From assembly GCF_004011695.2 (NCBI RefSeq), contig NC_082420.1, positions 1 through 64,000 on the forward strand: a stretch of DNA of 64,000 nt, in the 5' to 3' direction. The notes under the pieces are model-generated. The model saw only the letters and a program-made list of their open reading frames with translations. It did not search any database and was not told where the DNA came from. Positions 25,044-36,217 of this stretch are shown one piece after another. The first letter of the stretch is position 1; every line of letters starts with the position of its first letter. A program made the translations under genes and the position numbers. Source of the stretch: Ascochyta rabiei (Eukaryota > Ascomycota > Dothideomycetes > Pleosporales > Didymellaceae).

Positions 25044-25512
25044 ACGTACTCCACAAGCGAGCTGCCCACCCAAGCGAGCTGCCCACCCAAGCGAGCTGCC
25101 CACCCAAGCGAGCTGCCCACTTGATTTTACACCAAAAATCATGATTTTTACACCTTAATAACTTCTTCACTACAAGGTAACATTCTCTAAAAATTTTAAT
25201 ATTACGCTGCACCTATATACTCTATATAGCGTTAAAACTACTAAGCTCTAGCTATTAAAATATAGAAGTTATTAAGCCAAAGCTAAAATACAGGGACTAA
25301 TTAGACACACTTCTCTATATCTCAATAGATTGCAAAGGTAGAGCTTTAATATCTTTAAGAAATAAAACATTAGACCTCTATAATAGGAATATTAAAACTA
25401 TAGGAAATTCTGTAATATAATTAAGAAGTTATTAAGGTGTAAAAACCACGATTTTTGGTGTAAACTCAAGTGGGCAGCTCGCTTAGGTGGGCAGCTCGCT
25501 TGTGGAGTACGT
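25044..25512. mobile_element. MITE (non-autonomous pogo relative) in the LINE
   Basis: A 469-bp element with inverted ends ACGTACTCCACAAGCGAGCT, flanked by TA (25042-25043 and 25513-25514). The left arm has four 17-bp units AAGCGAGCTGCCCACCC, the right arm only two. A further inverted segment (TTTTACACC...GGTGTAAAA type) extends inward. It has no coding capacity and splits the LINE between its RNase H and its zinc knuckle. Confidence 0.9.
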
Positions 25513-26229
25513 TACAGCTAAAGCAATCTTAAGAAAAACAGACACCTACGCAGCAAAATACTAGCTAGGACTAAGAAATAGGATAAAACTACCTAAAAAC
25601 ACTAAAAGAGAGGTAGCAAGTGCCTACTACTAACTAAAACTAGGATATAGATATAATAAAGCATACCTATATAATATATAGAAGGTAGATAATAATAGAT
25701 GTATCTGTAGCTACGCATAAACAATATAATACCTTTAACTTAGCTGTAAGGAATATAGATATATAAGGAAAATAATATAGGACAGCCTATAAGGATAATA
25801 ACTTTTAATACAACTACTACTACATATAACCTAGGGAATTCTAGATACTTTAGCTTTTATTTTAGACACTAGAATAGGTACCTGTAAGTAGTACCTATAA
25901 CAAACAACAGACACCTAAAAACTGCTGTTAACTCCCTAGAGCATAGGCTCTTACTATAGGACTTTGAACACACATTTACTATCCCCTTTTACAAACACGC
26001 TCCTTAAATTACTAAAGTAGCTTAACTGCTCTCGTCTTATATAGTCTTAGACTCACACAGGACGTTAAACTTATCAATCAATCAATCAAAGCGTTACCCG
26101 AGACGTGAATTTACCTAGAAAGTCACTCAAGCACCTGAACGAGGGCACAGTTACTACCATGCTTTGAATAGATACAGAGAGGAATGGAAGATCTTGTAGT
26201 TAGCTTTTAGTAGTTAACCTGTAAAGCTT

Positions 26230-27647
26230 TGACTCCTGGGCCAAAGAGTCTACGTGATCAACGATCCACAGCTCGTCAGCGTCGTCTAAAACAATCCAAA
26301 TCACTCACTTTTCAATTTGTTGAAGATGGCATGTCACACAAGATGTGAAATCTGAGCGCTGTTGGAAGAAAACATCAGAATCGAAACGCCGATGCTTGGT
26401 GCAATGCTCATCCAGTCCCGCGCATGTACAATTTTAAACTTCAGCACCTAGAGAAGACCTAGATCGCATGAACAAAGTCAGGCTCAGTGCTTTAGAGGAC
26501 AGTATCGAAGGATGGGTACCTTAAGGCTCACAGTCCCGCAGAACGCCGCTCTTCGAATGGGTCAAAGAGGCCCTCATTGTGCCCACCACTAATGGCGTCT
26601 ACGGCCCACAAAATCCGTATCGCAATAGTGCAGCTTATGAAGACAACTGGTGCCCTACTTCCTCGTGAAGTACCATGTTACGGCATTGACTTATACTAGG
26701 ACCTTCTTCACTGGAGTACCGACGAAGATCAAGGGAGGACGTTGGCTTGTGAAAGACAGTGTTGCAGCTATTGATTCTCTGGGACTGTCCTGGCAGGAAC
26801 ACTTTCAGCTAAACGGCCATAAACCTTACTCTGGAATCGTGCAGAAGTTGTATGAGTACTACACTGACCAAGAATACCCCCCCCCCCCCCCCCCCAAGGA
26901 TGTCTCCTAGCTTATCGTTATAATCTCTGTCGCGGCTCTTAGCAGACCCTACCTGCCGTTTTTCTGGTATATCATACGCCTCTACTTATATATTAAAGTG
27001 TTTAAAGCATGCCGGGAAGATACACTTGCCTAATTTGTGCGCAGTAAAGACGAAAATGGGGATCATGTGCCTACGCTCGACGTTACTGCGCTGAAAGTGT
27101 CCTGTCCGCTACTTAACTCTGCATTCAAAGAGGTCCTTAGACTGGACGCGATTGGCACCGGCGTTCGCAGAGTCGAAGAAGACTACAGGCTTGATGGTGA
27201 GTATCTTCTACGGAAAGACGCACTTATGTTCATGTCTCTGGTGTCTTAGCACTATGACCATGAGCTGTGGGGTGCGGATGCAGAAGAATACTGCTACGAT
27301 CGCTTCACAGACAATGCTCGCCCACGGGTCAGTAACGTCTCGCTCCGCTCATATGAGGACGTATAACACTTTGTTCCGGTCGCCACTTTGTGATTTTAGA
27401 AGTGTTTGCTTTCGCCGTCATGCTGCTGCTGCGGTTCGATATTATGCCGACAGCCGAAAACTGGACCATTCCAAGCTCAGTAAAGGCCAAAATGACCACC
27501 AACATGCCCGAACCAGATTTTGATGTCGATTTTGAAGTAAGGGGGACGTCAGACGATAGAGACGTCAAGTGGATCTGGACGTCGAGCAATAGCGAGGATC
27601 TGGTAATGCTTGGAAGTCAGGATGAGCATGGCAACGAAACATCTTAA
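26230..27647 (+). pseudogene. Cytochrome P450 pseudogene
   Basis: Pieces of one P450 appear in order but in several frames. They are GQRVYVINDPQLVSVV (about 26240), an NPYRNSAAYED-like substrate-region segment (26600-26640), FFTGVPTKIKGG... (26700-26890), the helix K SAFKEVLRLDAIGTGVRR (27119-27172), the heme loop GRITLCSGRHF (27357-27390) and a C-terminal FAVMLLLRFDI segment ending at 27647. The Cys of the heme loop survives, but the preceding glycines are poor, and stops or shifts separate the blocks (for example TGA at 27354-27356). A run of 19 C at 26877-26895 lies inside. This resembles the CYP7/8-like P450s of fungal accessory clusters; substrate unknown. Confidence 0.8.
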
Positions 27648-28169
27648 ACGAGTATATGGTTTGTTGTTTGCCATATGGCTTCGGAACCTCATACAGGCCT
27701 AGTTTGTGGGAGCATTATCGTGCTGACTCGCACGTTTTTCACGTCCTCCTACAAGCATAGGCTCAACATGGTCCGCTAGTCTCAGGCTACCCACCACGTA
27801 ACGTTTTTTGAACTTCTCGTGACCCTGAGCCATGTTTAGGGGCCCTGGTTGAGTCTACTAACCTTTGTAGTGGATGGTACAGTAGTAGACGTTTTTCAAC
27901 GAAACACCACGAACAACAACAATACGGACACTGTTTAGTGCTATGCTTCTGTGTAGCTACGTGAATTGTCAAGGCACAGGCGGCAGAAGAGACCCAGTAT
28001 CAACCCCTGAACACTAAACTTCTAATATTGTCACGAGCGCACGCGCCGATGAATAACCCTGTAAAGCTCGTTGCGCTACTTTACTCTACCCTCGTCGCAG
28101 CTCCACCTTATAGAGTCGTTCCTAGTGCCTTACGGTTGAGCCACTTGATCATCTAGTCACGTCTATTGC
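27648..28169. other. Intergenic, nothing recognised
   Basis: No open frame with protein-like composition, no RNA gene and no repeat was seen between the P450 pseudogene and the receptor gene. Confidence 0.5.
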
Positions 28170-29227
28170 TTACGCGACATTTGCCTTTGGTTGCTCAGAG
28201 TATCGATCCTCCTCAGTTGTAGACCCGGTCCTGCTTGCTTTCGAGTTGTTAAAAAGAGGCTTAAGCCCAGGCAATGACACAACGATAATTGACAACGTCA
28301 TCTCCACCATACTAAGAGGATCTACCAAAAAGCAGTTAGCGCATCGCTCCTACATGACAGGGTAGTCGAGAATTTCAAGCACATAAACTTACAAACAAGG
28401 TTTTCTTGACCAGTTCCAACCTTTAAGCATACAAAGCGCACGATACCGGAGATGATGGTCAGCCCACCGAGGACAAAGGTAAGCATGACGCCAGACGAGC
28501 TCCTGAGTATACCACGAGCCAACAGTATGGCTGGGATAGCGTAAACTACAAGGTAACAAGCAAGGTTGAGAGTGAAGTTAAGGATAAAGGGCTCTGGTGC
28601 ATAAAATACTGAGCATGCCCCTTCCTCTTGACTCCATTGCACTGACACGTTACTGCCGCAGAAGAATGTGTCGTCAAATAGGATAGTCAGGTAGCATGCG
28701 ACGACAAAGCCTGTCATACCGTAGAGCATCTTGCGCATGCCAGGGTGGGCAGAAAGGTTGAAAAACGCCCAGTAGAAGGCAAGCATGCTTAGCTTGGGAA
28801 AGCCCATACCGAAGTCGTAGAAGTAATTTGAGGCGAACGAGATCTGTAGTATATCGCGTCAGTACGACGGTGTGATCGGACTCGAGCAAAGGGTCCGACC
28901 TTTGACAGCCTCACGCTGGTCTCGTAGTCATCCAAAACACCCATTTGGTATGTCGTCGTGTCACAAATGATAAGGCCCAACGCATCAAGTGCGGAAGCAA
29001 TCAACAGGTAATCCGACCAGTCCAGTTTCTGGCGGAGGCGAAAGAGGCGCGTGTAGACGCGCGCAGCGACAAAAATATATGCCAGTACGAGGAGAATCCA
29101 TTCTGAGATCTGTTTCAATCAGCAGTGTTAACATTGTTGGGAGTTGTAGGGACCTGCGACAGCGCAGTGCGCTGCTCTGGAGAGATTCACTTACCATGCA
29201 ATCTTTGCCATCAATGAAGTACGCCAT
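28170..29227 (-). CDS. Rhodopsin-domain (PTH11-like) seven-helix membrane protein A
   Basis: My spliced model is complement(28170-28321, 28393-28843, 28900-29109, 29195-29227), 281 residues. It has several hydrophobic helices and the fungal rhodopsin-domain landmarks FASNYFYDFGMGFPKLSML, a DDTFFCG motif, CSVFY and VEMTLSIIVVSLPGLKPL near the end. Such proteins sit in the plasma membrane and are thought to sense surface or chemical cues. All joins keep frame; the second intron has a weak GTCGGA donor but a good CTGAC branch site. An in-frame ATG at 29263 would add 12 residues. It is the neighbour and paralogue of the gene at 30411-31720, with a much shorter C-terminal tail. It lacks one intron that the paralogue has. 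Confidence 0.8.
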
Positions 29228-30410
29228 ACTATCCAGCTTGACGACCAGGGCGGAAAAACGCAAAACTGTGAGAAGTGTAAGTGGAGAGGAAAGAAGAAAC
29301 TACTAGAGATGGGAAGGGGGGTTTTCACATATGTAATTCTATCTATTCGGTGTATCGGAACCGACGAATCAGGAGGATCGGCCGGCTATGTGGTACAGAT
29401 TCAGAAGGCAGTTAGCAGCGTGCATGTATATCATACCACCTTAGGTGTCATTACACTGCCAACAATGAGTCTGCATATGCCTTAGAAGGCATCTGATCCT
29501 ACAAGAGAGTAGTTCCTTCGTGCCAATGACCGCAAGGGCTTGTACGAGACACTAGTCTGTGGCGTAGTTCAAATAGCGTGTTGGATGACAGATAGGTATG
29601 CCGTACAACTTTGGTCAGCTTAATGAGCTGGTGCCCGCTCGATACTAGGGTTAGAAATTGATCACGAACTACTCTCGACCAGCCCTCCTACAGAGCTCTA
29701 CTTTGAAAAGAAACGCTGGCAAAGCTCACCGGGCAAGCTTCGGGATGAACCGATTGAGACAAAAATTTCAAACCTGCAGGGGGCGGGTCGGTTATACGGC
29801 TGATACAACACGGCAGGCGAAGGATGCGGGACTGTGGGTACTATGCACAGTGATTTCGCTTGTACAAATCGCTAGCCCAGCTTGGCACGACATGGCGACA
29901 AGCTGTACTCTGTGTCTTGGCTGACAATTCCAGTCTCTTGTCACCGAACTGCATGCTCACGATACGTCCGCGGACATGTGCAGTGCCACACAGGATCCGA
30001 CGAAACGGCTCACTTGGAGCCGTAAACCACTAGAATTGGGTTGTTAACCATCGCAAAATCCTGGTACAGGGCTAGGAAAACACAAAATTCAACAGGATGA
30101 AGCGTAGTTGCATTAAACTTGCGTGCATCGCTACGGGAAAGATAAAATTAATGGATGCAGCGCGTATGGCATTGGCATCTCAGCAAGTTTCAGAGCCCTG
30201 CTCATATATCTTCAGTAATCGATTCAGGACATTCTTGACTGTGAAACGCATGCATTTTGCCCTGTTGTATTTTGCCAAGATGAAAGTTCCACAGGGTTTT
30301 GTGGTTTCGCAGTGATGGCTACACGTCCATCTGAATTGCGACAGTCGCAATCTAGACGGTCGCTACCCGAGCTTTCATTGTGTTGTTTCAATAGTCCTCC
30401 ACACTGTACA
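29228..30410. other. Intergenic, nothing recognised
   Basis: Several short open frames exist on both strands (for example 29658-29924), but none has a recognisable domain or plausible splice partners. No RNA gene was seen. It probably holds the promoter of receptor A and the 3' region of receptor B. Confidence 0.5.
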
Positions 30411-31720
30411 CTAAAAAAGTTTCTTGCTATGCGTAACCTCAGCTTCATTCGATTCAGAGAACTGTACGCTGACCCGTCGGGTCTCGTAGATAACATCTTT
30501 TCTGCCTAAGACATTCAGCTCAACTTCACTCCCTGAGTCTTCTTCTTCCAAGCGCGAGCGAGCACTCGTCTTGCTTCTGTCGTTGGACGAGAGTTTGAGA
30601 TGCTCTGATCGAGAAACTGGCGTTCGATGAGGATTGGAAGACGACGAGCCGTACCTTCGTCTTGACGCGAAAATGCCGCCTCGTCTGATATATGCTCTCA
30701 TTGACGGTAGAGACACCACCATGATAGCAACAGCAATCTCTGCCATGGAAAGCACAACTGTAATGGAGTTGGTACTGCATCATCCGGGGAGTCGCGGAAA
30801 GCGAAATCTTCTTTGGTACTTACAGACGTTGGTCCAAGCCTGAATGACCTCTATCGTAGCGAAACGAGCGACGCTCACAGCGATGGTGACGGCGCCCAGA
30901 GAGAAGGTTGCGACTAGACCCCATATCTGACGCCGGTTAAGTCGTAGCTGGTAGAGCATTGGGAATGGTAGTACAGAGACTCAATGATTCTGTTAGCATG
31001 CATGACACCAGATTTGAGTAAATTGGCAATACTTACTGAGCACGTCCGTCACGACATTCATCACCCAGTCGACTCTGAACACGATTTTCGAGCTGAACGT
31101 ACTGCAAGCATCCCCATCAAGAGACCAGTTGACGGAGACTTTCTGGCCACACCAGAAGGTATCCAGAAGGCACGTCGTGATCATTGCGGATGCTGTGAAG
31201 ACCGATATGGTATACAGGGCTTTCCGCAGCCATGGCATTGTAGGAGGGAAGAGCCGGAAGTAGAGCGAGAGGATCGCAAGCTTCGGTAGGTATATACCTG
31301 TGTCGTAAAAGTAGTTGCCTGCAAATTGTACCTGATGCACGCAGTCAATGCCTATTGCATTTGCCAACGATTATATTCCAACCTTCTTCAGAGCAGTTGC
31401 CTGAGCTATCGATGGCTCCGGTCCTTCTATGTCATCTGACATACCACCCAGCTTGTACGTAATTACATCAGTGGTGAAGAGTGCGACCGCATTGAAAATT
31501 GAGGCAATCAAAAACTGGTCGCTGATTGTAAGGTGGTGGTGCTGAACGAGTTGAGGAACCAAACGGCCGGACGCTATGACGACAGCAAGAGCTAGAAGGG
31601 TTGCTTCAACAGGCTTTACGAGTAGATGTCAGCATGGACTAAAAATTGAGAGTGCAATATGAAAACAAGTGAGGGGTCATCACATACGATTACAGCCTCT
31701 GGGACGATACTGTGCTCCAT
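30411..31720 (-). CDS. Rhodopsin-domain (PTH11-like) seven-helix membrane protein B
   Basis: Spliced model complement(30411-30757, 30824-30979, 31037-31331, 31383-31613, 31688-31720) encodes 353 residues with every junction in frame. Landmarks are FAGNYFYDTGIYLPKLAILS, LLDTFWCG, CSTF, PFPMLYQLRLNRRQIWGL and EIAVAIMVVSLPSMRAY, followed by a Ser/Arg/Glu-rich cytoplasmic tail of about 90 residues suited to phosphorylation. The family is plasma-membrane and receptor-like; ligand unknown. The first exon is 33 nt, the same as in receptor A. Exons three plus four total 451 nt, equal to the single third exon of A, so the two are tandem paralogues. No disabling change was seen. Confidence 0.85.
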
Positions 31721-32529
31721 GTCTTAGATCATGAGTGTGTGGTTGTTGAGAGTCAGTGCCAAAGAAAAGAATAAGAACGACTATGTCCCTGAGACGAATG
31801 TACAGGATAAATACTTGCCGTCACATTACTGGCTTGCGTGTCTGCGTGTAGATGCAAAGCGGGAGGTACCTGTAGACGAGTCGGTCAGAGCGAACAGAAC
31901 AAGCGCGACCAAGGTGCTCTGCCACACGCCATTAACAGCCATGCCTAGACTGGGTCTGGTCGAGTATGAGCCATCATTCCTTCAGTACAGGCCAACGCAA
32001 AGCTGACGAACGCACGTCCAGATGTCCCCGACCCGTTCTGGGAGTAGCCGTGCATGGTCCATGCAAGCGGCCCGAAAGTACTCTTCCTTCGCGCCACTTA
32101 TGAGTAATCAACCCACAGTGCTGGAATAGTCTTTAGCCTAGCACGCCTAGTGTCACATCATGTCAGCCGCTTAAAGTGGATCTATGCCAGAGTTTGATTG
32201 TCTTCGCTCCCGTGCTAGCGAGATGCAGCACGACCCGCTTTTCTGATCTCCAGGCGTGCGCCAGGTCAGCTGCACTGAGCTTCTGTATGTACAAGGAAGC
32301 CTCTATAAGCACAAAGCACCTTTTGAACACCGGATCAATAGACTCTGAATTAAATTCATATTGAGTTACTAGAAGAGGAGCTACGTAAAAGATTACTGAA
32401 TTCTCAAGAGTCGTGAACTTCCTTGATAAGCTAATATAAACCGATATTTTACTTGGGACAATTGCACTTATAACACGCAATAAGAGGTTCAAGACAAGAT
32501 TCTGTAGGCGCCGGTTGCTCGCATGTAAT
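31721..32529. other. Intergenic, nothing recognised
   Basis: Upstream region of receptor B and of the hydrolase gene. Short frames on both strands look random. No repeat or RNA gene was identified. Confidence 0.5.
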
Positions 32530-32766
32530 TACTATGGTATCCGGCGAAAGTAGAGTCCCATGGTCAGTGCAATAGGGGGGAAAAGTACCAGGCTTGGCAA
32601 GTTCCACTTCCGAGGTTTTCTTGGTCTTACACCAATTAGCAAGCGCTTCCTCTCTTTGTTATATGCTTAAGCATCCGTGCACGCTTGTTATAAACACCAA
32701 TGGGCATTTCTGCACAACAGCCACCGCACTGGCCATGGGACTCTACTTTCGCCGGATACCATAGTA
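32530..32766. mobile_element. 237-bp MITE with 41-bp terminal inverted repeats
   Basis: 32530-32570 (TACTATGGTATCCGGCGAAA...) and 32726-32766 are inverted copies with about one mismatch over 41 bases, 155 bp apart. Ends TA-CTATGG...CCATAG-TA fit insertion at TA with a CTATGG terminus, as for Tc1/mariner-derived MITEs. It shares no sequence with the other MITEs here and shows little RIP. It lies about 160 bp upstream of the hydrolase start codon and could affect that promoter. Confidence 0.8.
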
Positions 32767-32929
32767 GGTAGCACACGTGGGTAACTCGGCGCCGTTCTCG
32801 TCATGAGTGGTTAGTGCCCCGCAGGAGACCGCGTGTGGGGCTTGGACCACACAAGTAACGGCTCTTGAAACGATGCATAAATCCCAGACGCATTCATCCG
32901 GTGCAACAGCTTCTCAACTTCACAGCATC

Positions 32930-34053
32930 ATGTCGAATACGACTCTAGAGTGGTTTGGTTCGTGTTCATATCGTCTTATTCGAAGTTCTAAGACTCAACT
33001 CCACAGGGAACACGACATTTCGGCTTCGTGCTGCCGATATCACTGTCTTTCTAGACACCTGGCTTGACCGACCATCCGTACTGCCAAAGTACTTAGCGAT
33101 CAGTGATGTGACTGAGGCGGATTACATCTTCATCTCCCACGCGCACTTCGATCATCTTCCTGGAGCCGATCGCATCGCTATTCAAACAGGCGCCATTGTT
33201 GTTGCTAATTGTGAAGCAATTAACCTTCTTCGACTAGCCGGTGTACCTGAGGAACAACTTCTACCAGTATCTGGTGGCGAGCGTATACCACTCTTCACAC
33301 GTACCATAAGAGAGCAAGCCAAGCGCGGTGAAGTCTCCGTTGCTGCAGCGCTCCCAGATCAACCTAGGATGCCCCACCACTCTCTTGCATCGTTTTCTGT
33401 GCATGTATGGCCATCGCTACACGCGTTCCTGCCGAAGCCTCACCCTGACGTGATGGATACCAAGACTGTCTACACGGGCGGTACCACTCCTTATGCCTGC
33501 ACTTTGGACATTACCCATGGTATGAAATATGGCCTTCTGCAGTTACATAAGCTCGTCCCTGAGGAGCAAATGAACAACGGAATGCGTTCGTTTCTCAACT
33601 ACGTCAACGATCGGAAGACAAACGTTTTATCGCACTGTGACGGAGGCCAGCTGATGTTCAACTTCATCATCAATGGCAGCGGCCTGCTCTGGAATGCTCA
33701 TTTAGGAGCTTATGAGGGCATTCTTTCGAGAATAGAGCCAAAACCAAAAATTGCAATACTCGGCATCGCGGGACGAGCAAACCATGATGGGCGGCCGTTC
33801 GACGGATCTGCTGCACAATTTGCCGTGAAGCAAATTCACTGGCTTAACCAACCAGAAACTGTAATCTGGTGTATGCACGACGAAAGGTACGTCGATCCTA
33901 CCATGCAGAAGTCTCTCATTTACTAACGTTCCGTTCAGTTGTATCGCGCCCTACAGGGTTGACATTGAGGGAGCTGTGAATAGTGTTGAACAAGAGACCA
34001 CCTCGAGTGTATTGTCTCTGATACCGGGACGACAAACCAACTTGAATATATAG
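32930..34053 (+). CDS. Metallo-beta-lactamase-fold hydrolase
   Basis: Spliced model join(32930-32957, 33007-33886, 33939-34053) gives 340 residues, every junction in frame. The zinc-binding HxHxDH signature reads SHAHFDHLPG at about residue 60; a further conserved His/Asp region (LSHCDGGQ) and a C-terminal GIAGRANHDGRPFDG segment follow. The small first exon supplies MSNTTLEWFG, giving the beta-strand start seen in this family (W-F-G-x-T-x-F-R). No signal peptide is visible, so it is probably cytosolic. Related fungal proteins hydrolyse lactone or amide bonds in detoxification or secondary metabolism; the substrate cannot be told. It is followed at 740 bp by an FAD monooxygenase on the same strand, and a regulator gene lies beyond that. 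Confidence 0.88.
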
Positions 34054-34795
34054 TTTTGTACTGTAGCTCTCATAGCGTATGTAAGGGCTGAATGCCAGCA
34101 GGTCATGTGCCTCTATGTGCGCCGTGTATCTATCGGTATCCAGAAAATCGTATGCACCTGCCGTGGATCTGCGTGACTACAGTTGTGACTGTACGAACAA
34201 GCATGAGATTCCGACCAGCTAGTTGTATCTAGTTGACTGTAGGAGAGGCAGATTGGGTGACAGGAGCAGGGCAAAACGTGACAAGTATCGCAACCAGGTA
34301 GCTTACTTACATCTATGAGTTCTTGGTCCTTATAAAAAAATGTTTCTAGGGAGCAGCAGTTGTGATCAATTAAATATTCAGTCGCTACATCGCGCCTAAG
34401 CACCCAATTGGAACCCTCGACTAATATCGCATCGTGGAGTTTGAGAGTATCAGCAAAAGCTGCTGACCTTTGATTCTAGTCATGACTTCAGAATCTGGGG
34501 CTTCACTATCGGCCAGATTTCGTTGCAAGCACATGGCATCCGGAACTCCCGTGTGGCCGTCGAAGCCGGCGGACACACTCTGGCGGGGCCGGCGGGGCCG
34601 GCTGTGGGACCAATCAGAATAGCCCATGAAGCAAGTAACCCAGCACCGTGCTACATATTATGAGATCGTGGCATCCCTATTGATAAGCCCTCAAGCTTAC
34701 CTGTGTGTATACTCGCGGCTCTACTCTTGAGCCATTTTCTACTGTTAAAACTACGCACGGCGAGTCCGACTCTCAGCCCCAGGCGAATCAATATC
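34054..34795. other. Intergenic with a short direct duplication
   Basis: No gene recognised. GGGGCCGGCG is directly repeated near 34585-34604 (GGCGGGGCCGGCGGGGCCGG). An in-frame ATG at 34703 could give the downstream monooxygenase a hydrophobic 31-residue extension, but the FAD-fold start at 34796 is more usual. Confidence 0.4.
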
Positions 34796-36215
34796 ATGGG
34801 CAGCTTCAAGGTCATCATCGCGGGTGGCGGCCTTGCAGGTGCCCTTTTGGCGAATGGACTCAGCAACAATGGTGTTGAGTTCATGATATACGAGCGCGAT
34901 GAAGCTGACTCTAAGCGAGAAGGCTACCAGATTCGACTTGGCCCCGGTGCGCAGGCTGGCTTCCGTGCCTGTTTGACCAGCGCCCATATTGACAAGATCA
35001 CCGCCAAGCTTGGAAAATCATCTGGTTCGCAGGCAACAGCGCCGTCCATCTACAATACGCATTTCGAGGAGATCGTCGATCTGGCCCTTGTACCGACGTA
35101 CTCGAAGTCTGCGGCCATAAACAGGGTTGTACTGAGGGACATACTGTTGGATCCGATCAAGAAGAGCGGAAAGATAAGCTATGGCAAGAATGTGCATTCT
35201 TACGAAATTCTATCTCAAACAAACGGCGCAGAGAAAGTGAAGGTGTTCTTCTCTGATGGTTCTCACGATGTCTGCGATGTGCTTGTGGGCGCCGACGGAG
35301 CAAATTCCCAAGTAAGTGAAATATGGCTGGATCGCCTCATGAGACTGATAGTTGGCCTAGATAAACAAACAACTTGGCTTGGACAACATTCGTCTTCTCG
35401 ATAGTCATTGGTGTTTCTGTTCGAAAGGAAGTCTACCCTTTGACCGAATGATGAATTTGCCCCCCAAATTGCGTGAAGGACCTATTATGGTACTCTCCAA
35501 GCGCAGCATTTTGTATTATGCTCTCTATCTTCCTGAGGAACAGACAAAAGGTAACATTTCTGAGGCGGCTGATTCCACGGAATCATTGCGATACGATGAA
35601 TCGGCGGCGTCTTTCTACTGGGCCCTCAATGTTCCAGTCAGTGCACTGCCCTACAGGAAAGCTTCGGAAATCCAGGATCACAGACTAGTTTGTCTCGAAG
35701 CAATCAAAGACTGGGCGCCCGAATTTCACAACATGCTCAGCGTTGGAGGAGATGACCCCGAGCATACTGACATGCTCGTGACTCAATTCCGTGCGAGTAC
35801 GCAGCCCAGGGCGGATTGGCGAGCAGAGGCGCGGAAGATTGGGAAGGACAAGGGACATCCCCGGGTGTGGGTCATCGGGGACGCCATTCATGCTATGCAA
35901 CCAACCCGCGGTCAAGGAGGTAACCAGGCGTTAGCTGATTGCGCCGACATTCTTCCTCAGTTACTTCGCCTCGATTCTTTGGCCAGTATCGATCCGGTAC
36001 GTCCGACTTTCGAGGAGGTGGAAACTGCGTGTAATAGCTACGAAAGTACAATGACAGCACGAGCATTCCCTTGGGTAAAGAAGAGCGGAGGTGTTAGCTT
36101 TCCAAGCGTCAATCTCGATGGTCTTTTGGGTATTGCCATACGCTCCTTGGCTAAACTAATCGTGCCACTGCTCAAGTCATACTACAGCTTATTCGGCCAG
36201 AAAAAAGAAGGATAG
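34796..36215 (+). CDS. FAD-dependent aromatic-type monooxygenase
   Basis: Join(34796-35311, 35361-36215) encodes 456 residues; the 49-nt intron is phase 0. Residues 4-20 are the Rossmann FAD site (KVIIAGGGLAGALLANGL, GxGxxG type with E/R partner in YERD). The middle carries GADGANSQ. The C-terminal half has the second FAD signature WVIGDAIHAMQPTRGQGGNQ (GDxxHxxxP). This is the PF01494 group, which hydroxylates or epoxidises aromatic or polyketide-type substrates with NAD(P)H. The length is typical. An upstream in-frame ATG (34703) would add a hydrophobic leader. The stop at 36213-36215 is two bases from the stop of the convergent regulator, so the 3' UTRs must overlap. With the adjacent hydrolase and regulator it suggests a small pathway module. 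Confidence 0.9.
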
Positions 36216-36217
36216 AC

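Larger units (their letters stand above)
20901..26085 (+). mobile_element. Non-LTR retrotransposon (LINE, Tad/I-like), 5'-truncated
   Basis: Despite stops, the + strand translates to a LINE reverse transcriptase (RVITLLSCLGKVVERLVAKR near 21300, FLDIKGAFNYV near 21510, YLDNLAITV near 21770) and then an RNase H domain (IYTDASSIEEG near 22690; VFTDNQAAILRL near 24750). A CICSYA...C knuckle follows near 25710. The tail is TATCAATCAATCAATCAA, typical of Tad-like LINE 3' ends. The endonuclease and ORF1 are missing, as expected for a 5'-truncated insertion. Two younger elements split it (22823-24669 and 25044-25512). Without them the LINE is about 2.86 kb. Confidence 0.85.

Noticed and set aside
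34703..34795. N-terminal membrane anchor for the FAD monooxygenase
   Set aside because: The hydrophobic extension is unusual for this family and the ATG at 34796 gives the standard FAD-fold start; kept only as an alternative.
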